This document shows positions 34,845 to 44,904 of a stretch of DNA of 64,000 nucleotides, piece after piece; within the stretch, counting starts at the first letter, position 1; each line of letters starts with the position of its first letter. This DNA is from Flavobacterium cheongpyeongense (GTDB lineage: Bacteria > Bacteroidota > Bacteroidia > Flavobacteriales > Flavobacteriaceae): contig NZ_QJHK01000005.1 of the NCBI RefSeq assembly GCF_003202435.1, forward strand, positions 1 to 64,000, in the 5' to 3' direction. The notes below the pieces were generated by a model. It saw only the letters and a program-made list of their open reading frames with translations, made no database searches and had not been told where the DNA came from. The position numbers were made by a program, and so were the translations under genes.

Positions 34845-36962
34845 ATGAATTCAGAAATATTACATGCCAAACTAAAAGAAAATTTCGGTTTTGAAAAGTT
34901 CAGACCCAATCAGGAAAATATAATAAATACCATTCTTAAAGGCCAGGATACTTTGGCTATTATGCCTACAGGAGGTGGAAAATCGATATGCTTTCAATTA
35001 CCAGCATTGGTTCTACCGGGAATTACTGTTGTTATTTCTCCCTTAATCGCCCTAATGAAAGATCAGGTCGATAGTTTAAAAGCCAACGGAATATCAGCAT
35101 GTTATATCAACAGTAGTCAATCCAGTGAGGAACAGCAATTTTATATTGATAATTTAAAATCAAACACCTTTAAACTCGTTTATATTGCACCAGAAAGTTT
35201 ATCCTATCTGGATATAGTTTTTAACGAATTAACAATCAGTCTAATTGCAATTGACGAAGCACATTGTATTTCTTCATGGGGACATGATTTTCGTCCTGCT
35301 TATACCAATTTGGGGTATTTAAAAAACCGCTTCCCTTCTACTCCAATTTTGGCGTTGACCGCTACAGCTGATAAAGCGACTCGTACCGATATTACAAAAC
35401 AATTAAATTTAAAAAATTCTAAAACTTATATTGCGTCCTTTGACAGAAAAAACCTAAGTCTGGAAGTTCGTCCGGCACTTGACCGCGTAAAACAAATTAT
35501 AGATTTTGTAGAAAATAAACCAAATGAATCTGGCATTATATATTGTCTGAGCAGAAAAACGACAGAAGAACTGGCTGAAAAACTACAAAAAAAGGGCATT
35601 ACCGCAAAAGCCTATCACGCTGGTTTAGACAATAAGGTTCGTGCTAAAACCCAGGATGAATTTATAAACGATGATTGTCAGGTTGTTTGTGCAACAATTG
35701 CATTTGGAATGGGAATTGACAAATCGAATGTCCGATGGGTGATTCATTATAATTTACCAAAAAACATTGAAGGTTATTATCAGGAAATTGGTCGTGCCGG
35801 TCGTGACGGATTACCCGCTGAAACGGTTTTGTTTGAAAGTTATGCTGATGTAATTCAATTACAGAAATTTGCATCTGAAGGTTTAAATTCAGATATACAG
35901 CTGGCAAAATTAGACAGAATGAAGCAGTATGCGGACGCTTTGAGCTGCAGAAGAAAAATTCTGCTTTCTTATTTTGGCGAACTAGTTACTGAAAATTGCG
36001 GCAACTGCGATATCTGCAAAAATCCTCCAACATTTTTTGACGGTACAATTTTAGCACAAAAGGCATTATCAGCAATTACCCGCTTGAAGGAATCTGAACC
36101 GCTAGCTGTAATTGTAGATTTTTTAAGGGGTTCGAAAAACGCCTATATCTATGAAAAAAACTATCAGGACTTAAAAACATACGGAATTGGTGCTGACATT
36201 TCCTGGTATGACTGGAATCAATACCTGATTCAGTTAATTAATTTAGGATATTGTGAAATTGCCTTTCATCAGCATAATAAAATTTTATTGACACCTTTCG
36301 CAAGAAAAGTTTTGTTTGAAGGTGAAAAAGTAAAATTGACAACGGTAGTCAAAAAAGTAATTGATAAGAACGAAATTAAAGGATCTAAAGAAAAACCCAA
36401 AACCGTTGCAAACTCGCTTTTTGAAATACTTCGAAAATTGCGTTACGAAATTGCCAAAGAAGAAGAAGTTCCGGCATATGTCATTTTCAGTGATGCTGCC
36501 TTAAGACAAATGGAAAGTTTAAGACCAATGAGTGATGATGAATTTCGGGCAATTGATGGTGTTGGAAAAACAAAACTCGAAAAATATGGTTCTGAATTTA
36601 TTAATGCCATTGTTGAATTTCAAAAAAGAAAAACTTCAACTACTAAACTAAAAAAAGAAAACACTACTTATAAAACTACCCTGGAAATGTTTCAAAACGG
36701 AATTTCTGTAGAAGAGATCGCTAAAACAAGAAACTTAGGACTTTCAACCATTATTTCACATTTGGCAAAATTGTATTTAGACGGAGTTGATATTGATTCC
36801 ACTCAGTTTATTTCTGATGAAGAAGTGGCACAATTAGAAAAAGCCAAGACTGAACTTGAAAATCCAAATGCTTTAAAACCTTACTACGAACATTTTGAAG
36901 AAAAAATGGGATATGATAAAATTCGGTTTGGTCTTGCTGTACTTGAGAAAAAGAAACTCTAA
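34845..36962 (+). CDS. recQ: ATP-dependent DNA helicase RecQ
   Basis: 705 residues. Helicase core with Walker A (MPTGGGKSICFQLPAL), DEAH box (DEAHCISSWGHDFRP), and motif VI (QEIGRAGRDG); RecQ zinc-binding Cys set (SCRRKILLSYFGE and CGNCDIC); RQC winged helix; HRDC domain (about 535-605; DAALRQMESLRPMSDDEF); and an extra C-terminal helix-turn-helix (GISVEEIAKTRNLGLSTIISHL), as in many Bacteroidota RecQ proteins. It unwinds DNA 3'-5' in repair and recombination. Confidence 0.95.
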   Translation: MNSEILHAKLKENFGFEKFRPNQENIINTILKGQDTLAIMPTGGGKSICFQLPALVLPGITVVISPLIALMKDQVDSLKANGISACYINSSQSSEEQQFYIDNLKSNTFKLVYIAPESLSYLDIVFNELTISLIAIDEAHCISSWGHDFRPAYTNLGYLKNRFPSTPILALTATADKATRTDITKQLNLKNSKTYIASFDRKNLSLEVRPALDRVKQIIDFVENKPNESGIIYCLSRKTTEELAEKLQKKGITAKAYHAGLDNKVRAKTQDEFINDDCQVVCATIAFGMGIDKSNVRWVIHYNLPKNIEGYYQEIGRAGRDGLPAETVLFESYADVIQLQKFASEGLNSDIQLAKLDRMKQYADALSCRRKILLSYFGELVTENCGNCDICKNPPTFFDGTILAQKALSAITRLKESEPLAVIVDFLRGSKNAYIYEKNYQDLKTYGIGADISWYDWNQYLIQLINLGYCEIAFHQHNKILLTPFARKVLFEGEKVKLTTVVKKVIDKNEIKGSKEKPKTVANSLFEILRKLRYEIAKEEEVPAYVIFSDAALRQMESLRPMSDDEFRAIDGVGKTKLEKYGSEFINAIVEFQKRKTSTTKLKKENTTYKTTLEMFQNGISVEEIAKTRNLGLSTIISHLAKLYLDGVDIDSTQFISDEEVAQLEKAKTELENPNALKPYYEHFEEKMGYDKIRFGLAVLEKKKL

Positions 36963-36977
36963 ATATACCCTAAAATA

Positions 36978-37022
36978 AAAATCCAAATTCCTGCCTGATT
37001 CTTCAGTTTGGAATTTGGATTT
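36978..37022. terminator. Bidirectional terminator between recQ and lon
   Basis: AAATCCAAATTC and GAATTTGGATTT arms are inverted repeats around a 20-nt loop between the convergent genes. Confidence 0.75.
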
Positions 37023-37042
37023 ATAATTACTGGAATTTAAGA

Positions 37043-39502
37043 TTAAAGTTTATTCAATATTTTAGCATTTTTTACACTCTGATCTGTTAAAGCCAAGGTT
37101 AAGACCTCGCTCATTTCTTTTACATAGTGAAAAGTCAGGCCTTCCAGATATTCTGCTTTGATTTCATCAATATCAGATTTGTTTTCATGGCACAAGATAA
37201 TCTCTTTAATACCGGCTCTTTTTGCTGCTAAGATTTTCTCTTTGATTCCACCTACTGGCAATACTTTCCCCCGAAGGGTAATTTCGCCCGTCATGGCCAG
37301 ACTTTTCTTTACTTTCTTTTGAGTCAACAAGGAAACCAATGAAGTCAGCATTGCAATACCGGCACTTGGACCGTCCTTTGGAGTTGAGCCTTCTGGTACA
37401 TGCAAATGGATATTATATTTTTGAAATAAAGCTACATCAAGACCCAGTTTTTCTGCATTGGCTTTAATGTACTCCAAGGCAATGGTAGCTGATTCTTTCA
37501 TTACTGTTCCTAAATTTCCTGTGATACTCAAAGAACCTTTTCCTTCAGAAATCAAAGATTCTATAAACAAAATATCCCCTCCAACGCTTGTCCATGCTAA
37601 ACCTGTTACAACTCCGGCAATATCATTATTTTCATATTTGTCACGCTCCAGTCTTGGTACGCCTAAAACCTTTACAATATCTTCATCCGTAACTTTTTTG
37701 TTGTACTCCTCTTCCATTGCAACCGCTTTTGCGGCATTACGAATTACCTGAGCAATTTTAGTTTCCAAGTTACGAACACCAGATTCTCTTGTATAGCCCT
37801 CCACAATTTTCTCTAATTGCTTTTTACCAATTGTCAAATCTTTAGCACTTAATCCGTGTGCCTCTAATTGTTTTGGAAAAAGGTGTCGTTTTGCAATTTC
37901 TACTTTTTCTTCAATAGTATAACCTGACATTTTAATCACTTCCATTCTGTCACGCAAGGCTGGCTGAATGGATGCCATATTATTTGAAGTAGCGATAAAC
38001 ATTACTTTAGATAAATCATAGCCCATTTCAAGGAAATTATCATAAAACGCATTGTTTTGTTCCGGATCCAAAACTTCTAGCAAAGCTGATGACGGATCAC
38101 CACTGTTTCCATTTGATAATTTATCAATCTCATCTAAAATAAAAACGGGATTTGAAGTTCCGGCTTTTTTTAAACTCTGAATAATTCGGCCTGGCATTGC
38201 ACCAATATACGTTTTTCTATGTCCGCGAATTTCTGCTTCGTCTCGTAAACCTCCTAATGATATGCGCACATACTCACGCCCAAGAGCTTCGGCAACAGAA
38301 CGCCCAATAGAAGTTTTACCAACACCCGGAGGCCCGGTTAAACAAATTATTGGCGATTTCATATCATTTCGCAATTTTAAAACTGCCAAATGTTCAATCA
38401 TTCTTTTCTTAACGTCTTCAAGTCCAAAATGATCTTTATCTAATATTTTCTGGGCAAATTTTAAATCAAATTTATCCTTAGAATATTCACCCCATGGCAA
38501 TTCCAGGAATAACTCCAGATAATTACGCTGAATACCAAAATCAGGCGACTGCGGATTCATACGACGCATTTTAGACAATTCTTTTTCGAAATGTTTTTGC
38601 GTTTTTTCATCCCATTTTTTGGTTTTCGCTTTCTGTCCCATTTCATCCATTTCCTCTTCCTGCGAAACACCTCCCAATTCTTCCTGAATGGTTTTCATTT
38701 GCTGATGAAGGAAATACTCACGTTGCTGCTGATCTAAATCGAAACGAACTTTTGACTGAATATCGTTCTTCAATTCTAATTTTTGAAGCTCTATATTCAT
38801 ATAACGCAACGTCTCAAGCGCTCTTTCTTTTAATCCGTTTATCGAAAGTAAACCTTGCTTTTCTTTTACCGATAAATTCATATTAGAAGAAACAAAATTG
38901 ATTAGAAACGACTGGCTTTCAATGTTTTTAATCGCAAAGGTAGCTTCTGACGGAATATTCGGGCTTTCTTTTATAATCTGAATAGCTAATTCTTTAACAG
39001 AATCTAAAATAGCTGTAAATTCAGTGTCATTTTCATCAGGACGTTCCTCTGAAACTTCTTTTATTGTTGCTGTAATATAAGGCTCTTCTGAAACAACTTC
39101 TTCAATTTCGAAACGCTTCTTTCCTTGTAAAATAACCGTAACATTTCCATCTGGCATTTTTAAAACACGAAGAATTCTTGCAACAGTACCAATTTTATGA
39201 ATATCATCTTTTGACGGATCTTCATCTTCTTCATTAATTTGAGAAACTACACCAATGATTTTCCCACCGGCATTAGCATCATTAATTAATTTTATTGATT
39301 TGTCTCTTCCAGCAGAAATCGGAATAACAACACCCGGAAATAAAACAGTATTACGTAAAGGTAAAATGGGTAACGAAAGCGGAAGATCTTCGTTATTCAT
39401 TTCCTCTTCGTCTTCGGGAGTTAATAATGGAATTAATTCTGCCTCCGAGTCAAATTCCTGAAGTGACAGATTGTCAATAGTAAGTATTTTATGGTTTGAC
39501 AT
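37043..39502 (-). CDS. lon: ATP-dependent protease Lon
   Basis: 819 residues: N-terminal LON substrate-binding domain (about 40-240; [19 protein letters not shown]), coiled linker, AAA+ domain ([17 protein letters not shown]) and C-terminal Ser-Lys protease domain with the catalytic Ser in [11 protein letters not shown] and Lys in [14 protein letters not shown]. It is a cytoplasmic quality-control protease. The upstream 285 nt to the divergent sigma gene are AT-rich and hold no ORF. Confidence 0.96.
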   Translation of the reverse strand: MSNHKILTIDNLSLQEFDSEAELIPLLTPEDEEEMNNEDLPLSLPILPLRNTVLFPGVVIPISAGRDKSIKLINDANAGGKIIGVVSQINEEDEDPSKDDIHKIGTVARILRVLKMPDGNVTVILQGKKRFEIEEVVSEEPYITATIKEVSEERPDENDTEFTAILDSVKELAIQIIKESPNIPSEATFAIKNIESQSFLINFVSSNMNLSVKEKQGLLSINGLKERALETLRYMNIELQKLELKNDIQSKVRFDLDQQQREYFLHQQMKTIQEELGGVSQEEEMDEMGQKAKTKKWDEKTQKHFEKELSKMRRMNPQSPDFGIQRNYLELFLELPWGEYSKDKFDLKFAQKILDKDHFGLEDVKKRMIEHLAVLKLRNDMKSPIICLTGPPGVGKTSIGRSVAEALGREYVRISLGGLRDEAEIRGHRKTYIGAMPGRIIQSLKKAGTSNPVFILDEIDKLSNGNSGDPSSALLEVLDPEQNNAFYDNFLEMGYDLSKVMFIATSNNMASIQPALRDRMEVIKMSGYTIEEKVEIAKRHLFPKQLEAHGLSAKDLTIGKKQLEKIVEGYTRESGVRNLETKIAQVIRNAAKAVAMEEEYNKKVTDEDIVKVLGVPRLERDKYENNDIAGVVTGLAWTSVGGDILFIESLISEGKGSLSITGNLGTVMKESATIALEYIKANAEKLGLDVALFQKYNIHLHVPEGSTPKDGPSAGIAMLTSLVSLLTQKKVKKSLAMTGEITLRGKVLPVGGIKEKILAAKRAGIKEIILCHENKSDIDEIKAEYLEGLTFHYVKEMSEVLTLALTDQSVKNAKILNKL

Positions 39503-39787
39503 AATAATATATAAGTCGTTTTGTCATTAAAAGGTTTGTTCTAATCTCAAATAGTAACTATAAAAGCTGTGTTTTAAATAAAATCAGGCTAAAAACTGTC
39601 TTTGAAAGTTAGGTCATAAAAATAGACAATCATTATGCCAAAAACAAAGACATTTGTTTTGATTTTTTATTTAAAAAAGTACTTAATATAAGCATGACAT
39701 TCATTTCTAAAAAAATCGAATTAGTTTTATCAAAAGTGTAACAAACCCAAAAAAGCAAAGTCATTATTAAAAACCAGCAATCATTAC

Positions 39788-40342
39788 TTGAATACAACCA
39801 ATCAAAATATCGAAGAGTTAATCAAACTTTGTAAAGAAAATAATCAAAAGGCTCAATTTGAAGTTTACAATCGCTACTGTAAAGCTATGTATAATGTGGC
39901 TTACAGAATTGTAAAGGATGAACATTTTGCACAAGACGTCATGCAGGAAGGTTTTTTGAAAGCTTTTACAAAGATTAACGATTATAAACAGGAAGTTGCA
40001 TTTGGGTCATGGCTAAAAAAAATCATTATTAATTATAGCATTGATTTTTATAAAAAGAAGAATGCTTTTCAGATGGAAGACCTGAATAAAACACTTTATA
40101 AAATTGAAGAGAACGATACTTTTTTTTCTGAAAATATCGATTTGAATTCACTCAAAGTAAAACAGGTTTTAGAGACTATTTCTACACTAAAAGACAATTA
40201 CCGAATGGTTTTAACACTCTTTTATATTGAAGGTTATGATCAGGAAGAAATCAGCGAAATCTTAAATATTAGTTATGCCAATTGCAGAACCACATTAAGC
40301 AGAGCTAAAGAAAGTTTGCGAAAAAAATTAGAGGAAATATAA
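39788..40342 (+). CDS. ECF-type RNA polymerase sigma factor (TTG start)
   Basis: 184 residues with region 2 (FEVYNRYCKAMYNVAYRIV, DEHFAQDVMQEGFLKAF) and region 4 (YRMVLTLFYIEGYDQEEISEIL, ANCRTTLSRAKESL). The start is the TTG at 39788, since the next in-frame ATG lies inside region 2 and the residues before it (NIEELIKLCKENNQKAQFE) are needed. It is followed by a membrane protein gene that would serve as its anti-sigma factor and by a repeat protein gene. This gene order is frequent in Bacteroidota. Confidence 0.88.
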   Translation: MNTTNQNIEELIKLCKENNQKAQFEVYNRYCKAMYNVAYRIVKDEHFAQDVMQEGFLKAFTKINDYKQEVAFGSWLKKIIINYSIDFYKKKNAFQMEDLNKTLYKIEENDTFFSENIDLNSLKVKQVLETISTLKDNYRMVLTLFYIEGYDQEEISEILNISYANCRTTLSRAKESLRKKLEEI

Positions 40343-40435
40343 AATCGCCATTTAAAAACAATTTTGTGACAACAAAAACAAATCAACAAAAAGGCGATAC
40401 CCTATATCATCTCTAAGAAATAAAAATTTGGATAT

Positions 40436-40972
40436 ATGAAAAAGAAGAATGAAAACTTAGACGAGTTATTTAAAAAATTGGAAAATCAGTGGGATGTACA
40501 CGAAATGAATTCTGATCATCAGATTGATTTCTTAAATAAATTAAATAAAAAACAACCGAAGAAAAAGAATTATGCCACTTGGGGCATTGCTGCTTCAATA
40601 GCAATATTATTAGGTGTATCTGTTTTTTATAATAATAACGAGAAACCTAAAGAATTTAAATTTGCATCAAAAGAAACAAAACAAACAGATTCTATTTTCA
40701 GCATTTTAATTGATAATGAACTCGTTAAATTAAAAGAAAAAAGTTCACCCGAAAATGAGCAAATCATAAATGATGCCTTAAGACAAATGAAAGTTTTTGA
40801 TTCAGATTATGAAAAAATCATAAAAGAAGTTCAGAAAAACGGTGAAAACAAACAAATTATTTATGCTATGATCAGCAACCTGCAAACCCGAATATCTTTT
40901 TTACAAACGGTTTTGCAGCGTATTGAAGAAAATGAAAATTTAAAAAATACAACTCATGAAAAAACATTATAA
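40436..40972 (+). CDS. Membrane protein, probable anti-sigma factor
   Basis: 178 residues: cytoplasmic N-terminus (about 1-45), one membrane segment (TWGIAASIAILLGVSVFY) and a helical periplasmic part. It lies 93 nt downstream of the ECF sigma gene and overlaps the next gene by 17 nt. Position and topology fit an anti-sigma factor, although no zinc-binding HxxxCxxC motif is present. Confidence 0.7.
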   Translation: MKKKNENLDELFKKLENQWDVHEMNSDHQIDFLNKLNKKQPKKKNYATWGIAASIAILLGVSVFYNNNEKPKEFKFASKETKQTDSIFSILIDNELVKLKEKSSPENEQIINDALRQMKVFDSDYEKIIKEVQKNGENKQIIYAMISNLQTRISFLQTVLQRIEENENLKNTTHEKTL

Positions 40973-42017
40973 CATACTGATTCTTTTTATTTTAATTCCT
41001 TTTTTAGGATTTTCAAATGATGATACTTTTATTTCAAAACAAAAAAGTATCAAAAAAACGTACATTGTCAACCCGAACGCAGGAATTGATATTGATAATA
41101 AATACGGAAATATTTCAGTATCAACCTGGGATGAAGACAAAATTGATCTTGACATTACTATAAAAGTGACCGGAGGAAACGAAAAGTGGGTTAACGAAAA
41201 ACTAAACAGTATTGATATTGATATAACTGCACTAAAATCAATGGTTACTGCCATTACAAAAATTGCAAATTCGTCTTTAAAAAGTAAAGGAAGCAGCAAC
41301 AGTTTTGAGATTAATTATGTGATTAAAATTCCGAAAAACGGAACCATAAAACTGAACAATAAGTACGGGAATATTTCAGCAGTTAGTTTAGAATCAACAA
41401 CTGATATTACTTGTAAATACGGTAAAGTGATGCTTGGAAAACTTAACGGCTCAAATAATCGTGTTCAAATCGAATATTGCCAAAATTCTTCTATCGATTA
41501 TATAAAAAACGGAACAATTGAAGCTCGATATTCAGGGTTAAAAATAAATGACTCAGGAAATTTGAACTTAGATACCAATTATACGGATTTGTTTATCTCT
41601 GAAGGACAAAATATTAAATACGATTGTAACTACGGGAATCTTAAATTCCAAAAAATAAATTCGTTTATAGGATCCGGTAATTACCTTACAATCAATATTG
41701 CTGAGATTTCAAATAATATAAATATAGATACTAATTACAGCAAAGTGAATATTACGACGATAACGAAAAACGCCAATAATGTCAATATTATTTCTGGCTA
41801 TTCAGATGTTTGCTTGGGGTATGATACAAATTATGCTTTTGATTTTGATATAAATACCAAATATGGAAATATAAAGAAAGACAGTTCTTTGGATATTTCG
41901 CTTTCAGAAAACAAAAACAATAAGAAAAGAGTAAGTGGATTCAACAAAAAGAAAGGGCAAAATAAAATCATTGTCAATTCTAATTATGGCAATGTAACCT
42001 TAAGCAAAAAACAATAA
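40956..42017 (+). CDS. DUF4097-like repeat protein, exported
   Basis: 353 residues with a signal peptide (HYNILILFILIPFLGFS). The mature part is a solenoid of short beta-strands with a recurring YGN-type motif: NKYGNISVSTWD, NKYGNISAVSLE, CKYGKVML, CNYGNLKF, TKYGNIKK and NYGNVTLSKK. This resembles DUF4097/putative adhesin beta-solenoids found behind sigma/anti-sigma pairs. It is likely a periplasmic or surface protein of the same regulon; function unknown. Confidence 0.75.
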   Translation: MKKHYNILILFILIPFLGFSNDDTFISKQKSIKKTYIVNPNAGIDIDNKYGNISVSTWDEDKIDLDITIKVTGGNEKWVNEKLNSIDIDITALKSMVTAITKIANSSLKSKGSSNSFEINYVIKIPKNGTIKLNNKYGNISAVSLESTTDITCKYGKVMLGKLNGSNNRVQIEYCQNSSIDYIKNGTIEARYSGLKINDSGNLNLDTNYTDLFISEGQNIKYDCNYGNLKFQKINSFIGSGNYLTINIAEISNNINIDTNYSKVNITTITKNANNVNIISGYSDVCLGYDTNYAFDFDINTKYGNIKKDSSLDISLSENKNNKKRVSGFNKKKGQNKIIVNSNYGNVTLSKKQ

Positions 42018-42045
42018 AATTCAACTTACTACTTTTTTTATAATT

Positions 42046-42077
42046 AAAACACCCGTTTGCCGTACTGGTGTTTTTTG
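42046..42077 (+). terminator. Terminator after the ECF sigma operon
   Basis: AAAACACC and GGTGTTTT arms around a 12-nt loop with a trailing T run. Confidence 0.75.
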
Positions 42078-42121
42078 TTTTTAGATATAAAGATATATTC
42101 CACAAGACCTTTCGGCAGTCT

Positions 42122-42151
42122 TTGCCATTCCTTCAAAAATTACTATTTTTG
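42122..42151 (+). promoter_or_regulatory. Promoter of the N-carbamoylputrescine amidase gene
   Basis: TTG (42122-42124), 19 nt, TATTTTTG (42144-42151), then 18 nt to the ATG at 42170. It supports that start over the longer reading from 42068. Confidence 0.6.
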
Positions 42152-42169
42152 CACTCTAAATTTTATGTC

Positions 42170-43057
42170 ATGCCGAAAAGAAAATATAAAATAGCCGTTG
42201 TTCAGTTAAACCTTAATGACGTTGCCGAAAATAATCTTAAAAAATGTATTAGCTGGGTGAAAGATGCCGCATCAAAAGGTGCTGAAATTATCCTTTTACC
42301 AGAATTATATAGTAGTCATTATTTTTGCCAAAGCGAAGATGTAGCCAATTTTGCATTAGCAGAACCGCTTTACAGTACATCATTTATCGCTTTTAGTGAA
42401 TTAGCAAAACAATTAGGCGTAGTAATTATTGTACCTTTCTTCGAAAAAAGAATGGCTGGAATTTACCATAACAGCGCTTACATTATAGATACTGATGGAA
42501 CCGAGGCAGGTTTATACCGTAAAATGCACATTCCGGATGATCCTCATTTTTATGAAAAATTCTATTTTACGCCAGGAGATTTAGGTTTTCAGGCAATTGA
42601 AACTAAAAAAGGAAAAATAGGAACCCTTATTTGCTGGGATCAATGGTATCCCGAAGCAGCCCGTATTACAGCTTTAAAAGGTGCTGAAGTATTGTTTTAT
42701 CCAACTGCAATTGGATGGCATCCAAAAGAAAAAGACCAATATGGTGAAAATCAATATGGAGCCTGGATGAACGTTATGAAAGGTCATGCCGTTGCAAATG
42801 GTGTTTTTGTTGCTGCTGCAAACCGAATTGGTTTAGAACAATATATTGATGGAACTGATGGAATTCAGTTTTGGGGAGCATCTTTTATTGCTGGTCCTCA
42901 GGGAGAAATTTTAGCGCAGGCATCACACGATCAGGAAGAAATTTTAATTGCTGAAGTGGACTTAGATCTTCAGGAAAATGTACGTCAGAACTGGCCTTTT
43001 TTCAGGGACAGAAGAATCGATGCTTTCGGGGATATTACAAAAAGAGCAATTGATTAG
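42170..43057 (+). CDS. aguB: N-carbamoylputrescine amidase
   Basis: About 295 residues from the ATG at 42170. A nitrilase-superfamily amidase with the Glu-Lys-Cys triad visible: Glu in LLPELYSSHYFCQ, Lys in YRKMHIPDDP and Cys in GTLICWDQWYPEAAR. The sequence around these residues, with FYEKFYFTPGD, is typical of N-carbamoylputrescine amidases. It releases putrescine from the agmatine deiminase product. That gene (44905) lies about 1.9 kb away, with an OmpA-family gene on the other strand between them. Confidence 0.9.
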   Translation: MPKRKYKIAVVQLNLNDVAENNLKKCISWVKDAASKGAEIILLPELYSSHYFCQSEDVANFALAEPLYSTSFIAFSELAKQLGVVIIVPFFEKRMAGIYHNSAYIIDTDGTEAGLYRKMHIPDDPHFYEKFYFTPGDLGFQAIETKKGKIGTLICWDQWYPEAARITALKGAEVLFYPTAIGWHPKEKDQYGENQYGAWMNVMKGHAVANGVFVAAANRIGLEQYIDGTDGIQFWGASFIAGPQGEILAQASHDQEEILIAEVDLDLQENVRQNWPFFRDRRIDAFGDITKRAID

Positions 43058-43070
43058 ATTCAATTTTATA

Positions 43071-43105
43071 AAAAAAGGCTGTTTCAAAATGTAACAGCCT
43101 TTTTT
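43071..43105. terminator. Bidirectional terminator between aguB and the OmpA-family gene
   Basis: AAAAAAGGCTGTT and AACAGCCTTTTTT form a 13-bp stem with A/T runs on both sides. Confidence 0.85.
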
Positions 43106-43125
43106 CATTACTTAATTTGAGTTTA

Positions 43126-44382
43126 TTATTTCACCTGAAAACTAACTCTTCTCACTATTTGACGTGCTTCTTTTGAATTTTTATTAACAGAGGTGTCTTC
43201 TCCATTAGCAATTACATTTAATCTTGAAGCATCAATTCCTGCATTTATTGCTACTTGTTTTACTGCTTCGGCTCTTTTTCTTGACAATTCAACGTTATAG
43301 CTTGAACCACCTATTTCGTCAGCATATCCTACTACATCAGCACTTTTCTCAGGATTATTTTTCAAATATTTTACTAAGAAATCAATACCAGCTAAAGAAG
43401 CATTTGTTGGTTTTGAAGAATTAAAATCGAAATATACATTTACATACCCATCATTAATTAATTCTTCTACAGTTGTATCGGTAGCAATTTTATCGCTTTT
43501 TTGACCATAAGTTTTTTCTAAATAACTCTCTAATTCATCCGGAACACCATTTTGATTACTATCAATTGATTGTCCTTTTGTGTTTACGGCAATACCCGCA
43601 ATAGAATTTGGTTCTAAATCATACAAATCAGCCACTCCGTCTTTATCTGTGTCTAAAAGACCTGACTCAACAAGTTCCAGCCTTTTTTCCAGTTTATCAT
43701 ATTTATTTTCTGCTACTGCCCAGTCTGCATGGTTGTTATTTTTACCTAAATAAACTGTCAATCCTATAGAAGCGTTAACTAAAACACCATCAAAAACAGC
43801 AGATCGAATACCACTCATTCCATCAAAATTATAGCGCTGTTGGGCATTAACAATTCCAGTAATATCTCCTGTCAATGCAACACGGTTACTCAATTTTACT
43901 TGTCCGGTTAAACCTAATATTCCATTAACCATATAATCCTCGCCATCAAAACCATTTTTACTGGTTAATTGAGAAGCTCCCATCCCTCCATGAACCAATA
44001 GTCCAATTGTATTTGTCCAGGTCTCAAAATTTAAAGTTCTGCCAAGGTTTATAACACCTTGCAAACTCGTTCTCAAATAGGTACTTTCAAATTCAGGTGA
44101 ATTGGCTCCTTCTTGAAGTTTATCATATCCAAAATCTAATTTAAGACCAAATCTGGGATTAAGCATATATCTTACACCTAAATCAGCGTGCAGAGATTTA
44201 AAAAGTTCTGTATAGTAACCTGATGTCATTGATTTTGATGGTTTATTTAAACCACCACTTACCTCGACAGACCATTTATTATAAGATTCACCAGAGGCCT
44301 CGGGTGAGGAAGTTGTCGCATTTTGCGCATTTGCTGTAAAGGACAGCACTAAAAGTATTAAGAAAGCTAATTTTTTTTTCAT
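43126..44382 (-). CDS. OmpA-family outer-membrane protein
   Basis: About 418 residues from the ATG at 44382, which begins the signal peptide MKKKLAFLILLVLSFTANAQ; the frame extends to 44424 without signal-like sequence. An N-terminal eight-strand-type barrel (about 30-225) is followed by a thrombospondin type-3-like Asp-rich linker (DTDKDGVADLYDLEPNS) and a C-terminal OmpA peptidoglycan-binding domain (VNVYFDFNSSKPTNAS, then VGYADEIGGSSYNVELSRKRAEAV). It probably anchors the outer membrane to peptidoglycan. Confidence 0.92.
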   Translation of the reverse strand: MKKKLAFLILLVLSFTANAQNATTSSPEASGESYNKWSVEVSGGLNKPSKSMTSGYYTELFKSLHADLGVRYMLNPRFGLKLDFGYDKLQEGANSPEFESTYLRTSLQGVINLGRTLNFETWTNTIGLLVHGGMGASQLTSKNGFDGEDYMVNGILGLTGQVKLSNRVALTGDITGIVNAQQRYNFDGMSGIRSAVFDGVLVNASIGLTVYLGKNNNHADWAVAENKYDKLEKRLELVESGLLDTDKDGVADLYDLEPNSIAGIAVNTKGQSIDSNQNGVPDELESYLEKTYGQKSDKIATDTTVEELINDGYVNVYFDFNSSKPTNASLAGIDFLVKYLKNNPEKSADVVGYADEIGGSSYNVELSRKRAEAVKQVAINAGIDASRLNVIANGEDTSVNKNSKEARQIVRRVSFQVK

Positions 44383-44904
44383 TATATCTAAGTGTTTTAA
44401 ATTTACATTTTTAAGCTTTAACAAAAATTTAACGTTGCCAGTTTTATTAAAACTTACAACAAAATTATGTTAATGATAAATAAAAGCGTTCTATTCGTTT
44501 TCTGAACTTTTACATAATTCCCATAAGGTAGGTTAATGAGAATAATGAATTTTCGCTTTTTCTTAAAACAACTTGGGGCGATATATTTTTTAAATTAATA
44601 ACTAGTCAAATCTTATAAAATTAGATTTTATTAAAAGACAGCTATATTTTAAAAAGTCAAAATTAATATTTTTTTTTTAAATCAAAGTGTTTTGTTTGTA
44701 AAAAATCAAAGTCTTAATTTGAAAAAAAATCAACAAAAAAGTTAAAAAATAAAATTATTTTTAATATTTAATATTTTTAGACATGCTTTTTAAACTATTT
44801 TCTGTAATATAAAAATTAAATCATACAAATCAACTTTGGGTTTCCCTGCTGTTTTATAATCCTAATGAATGGTTATCTTTGTGCTCATTTAATTTAGAAC
44901 TTTT
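44383..44904. promoter_or_regulatory. Divergent intergenic region, with an aguA -7 element
   Basis: About 520 nt of very AT-rich DNA with no supported ORF. TATCTTTG at 44874-44881 is a -7 element for the agmatine deiminase gene, 23 nt before its ATG; a consensus -33 TTG is not at the expected spacing. No other structure was recognised, though long A and T tracts around 44640-44780 may bend the DNA. Confidence 0.45.
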
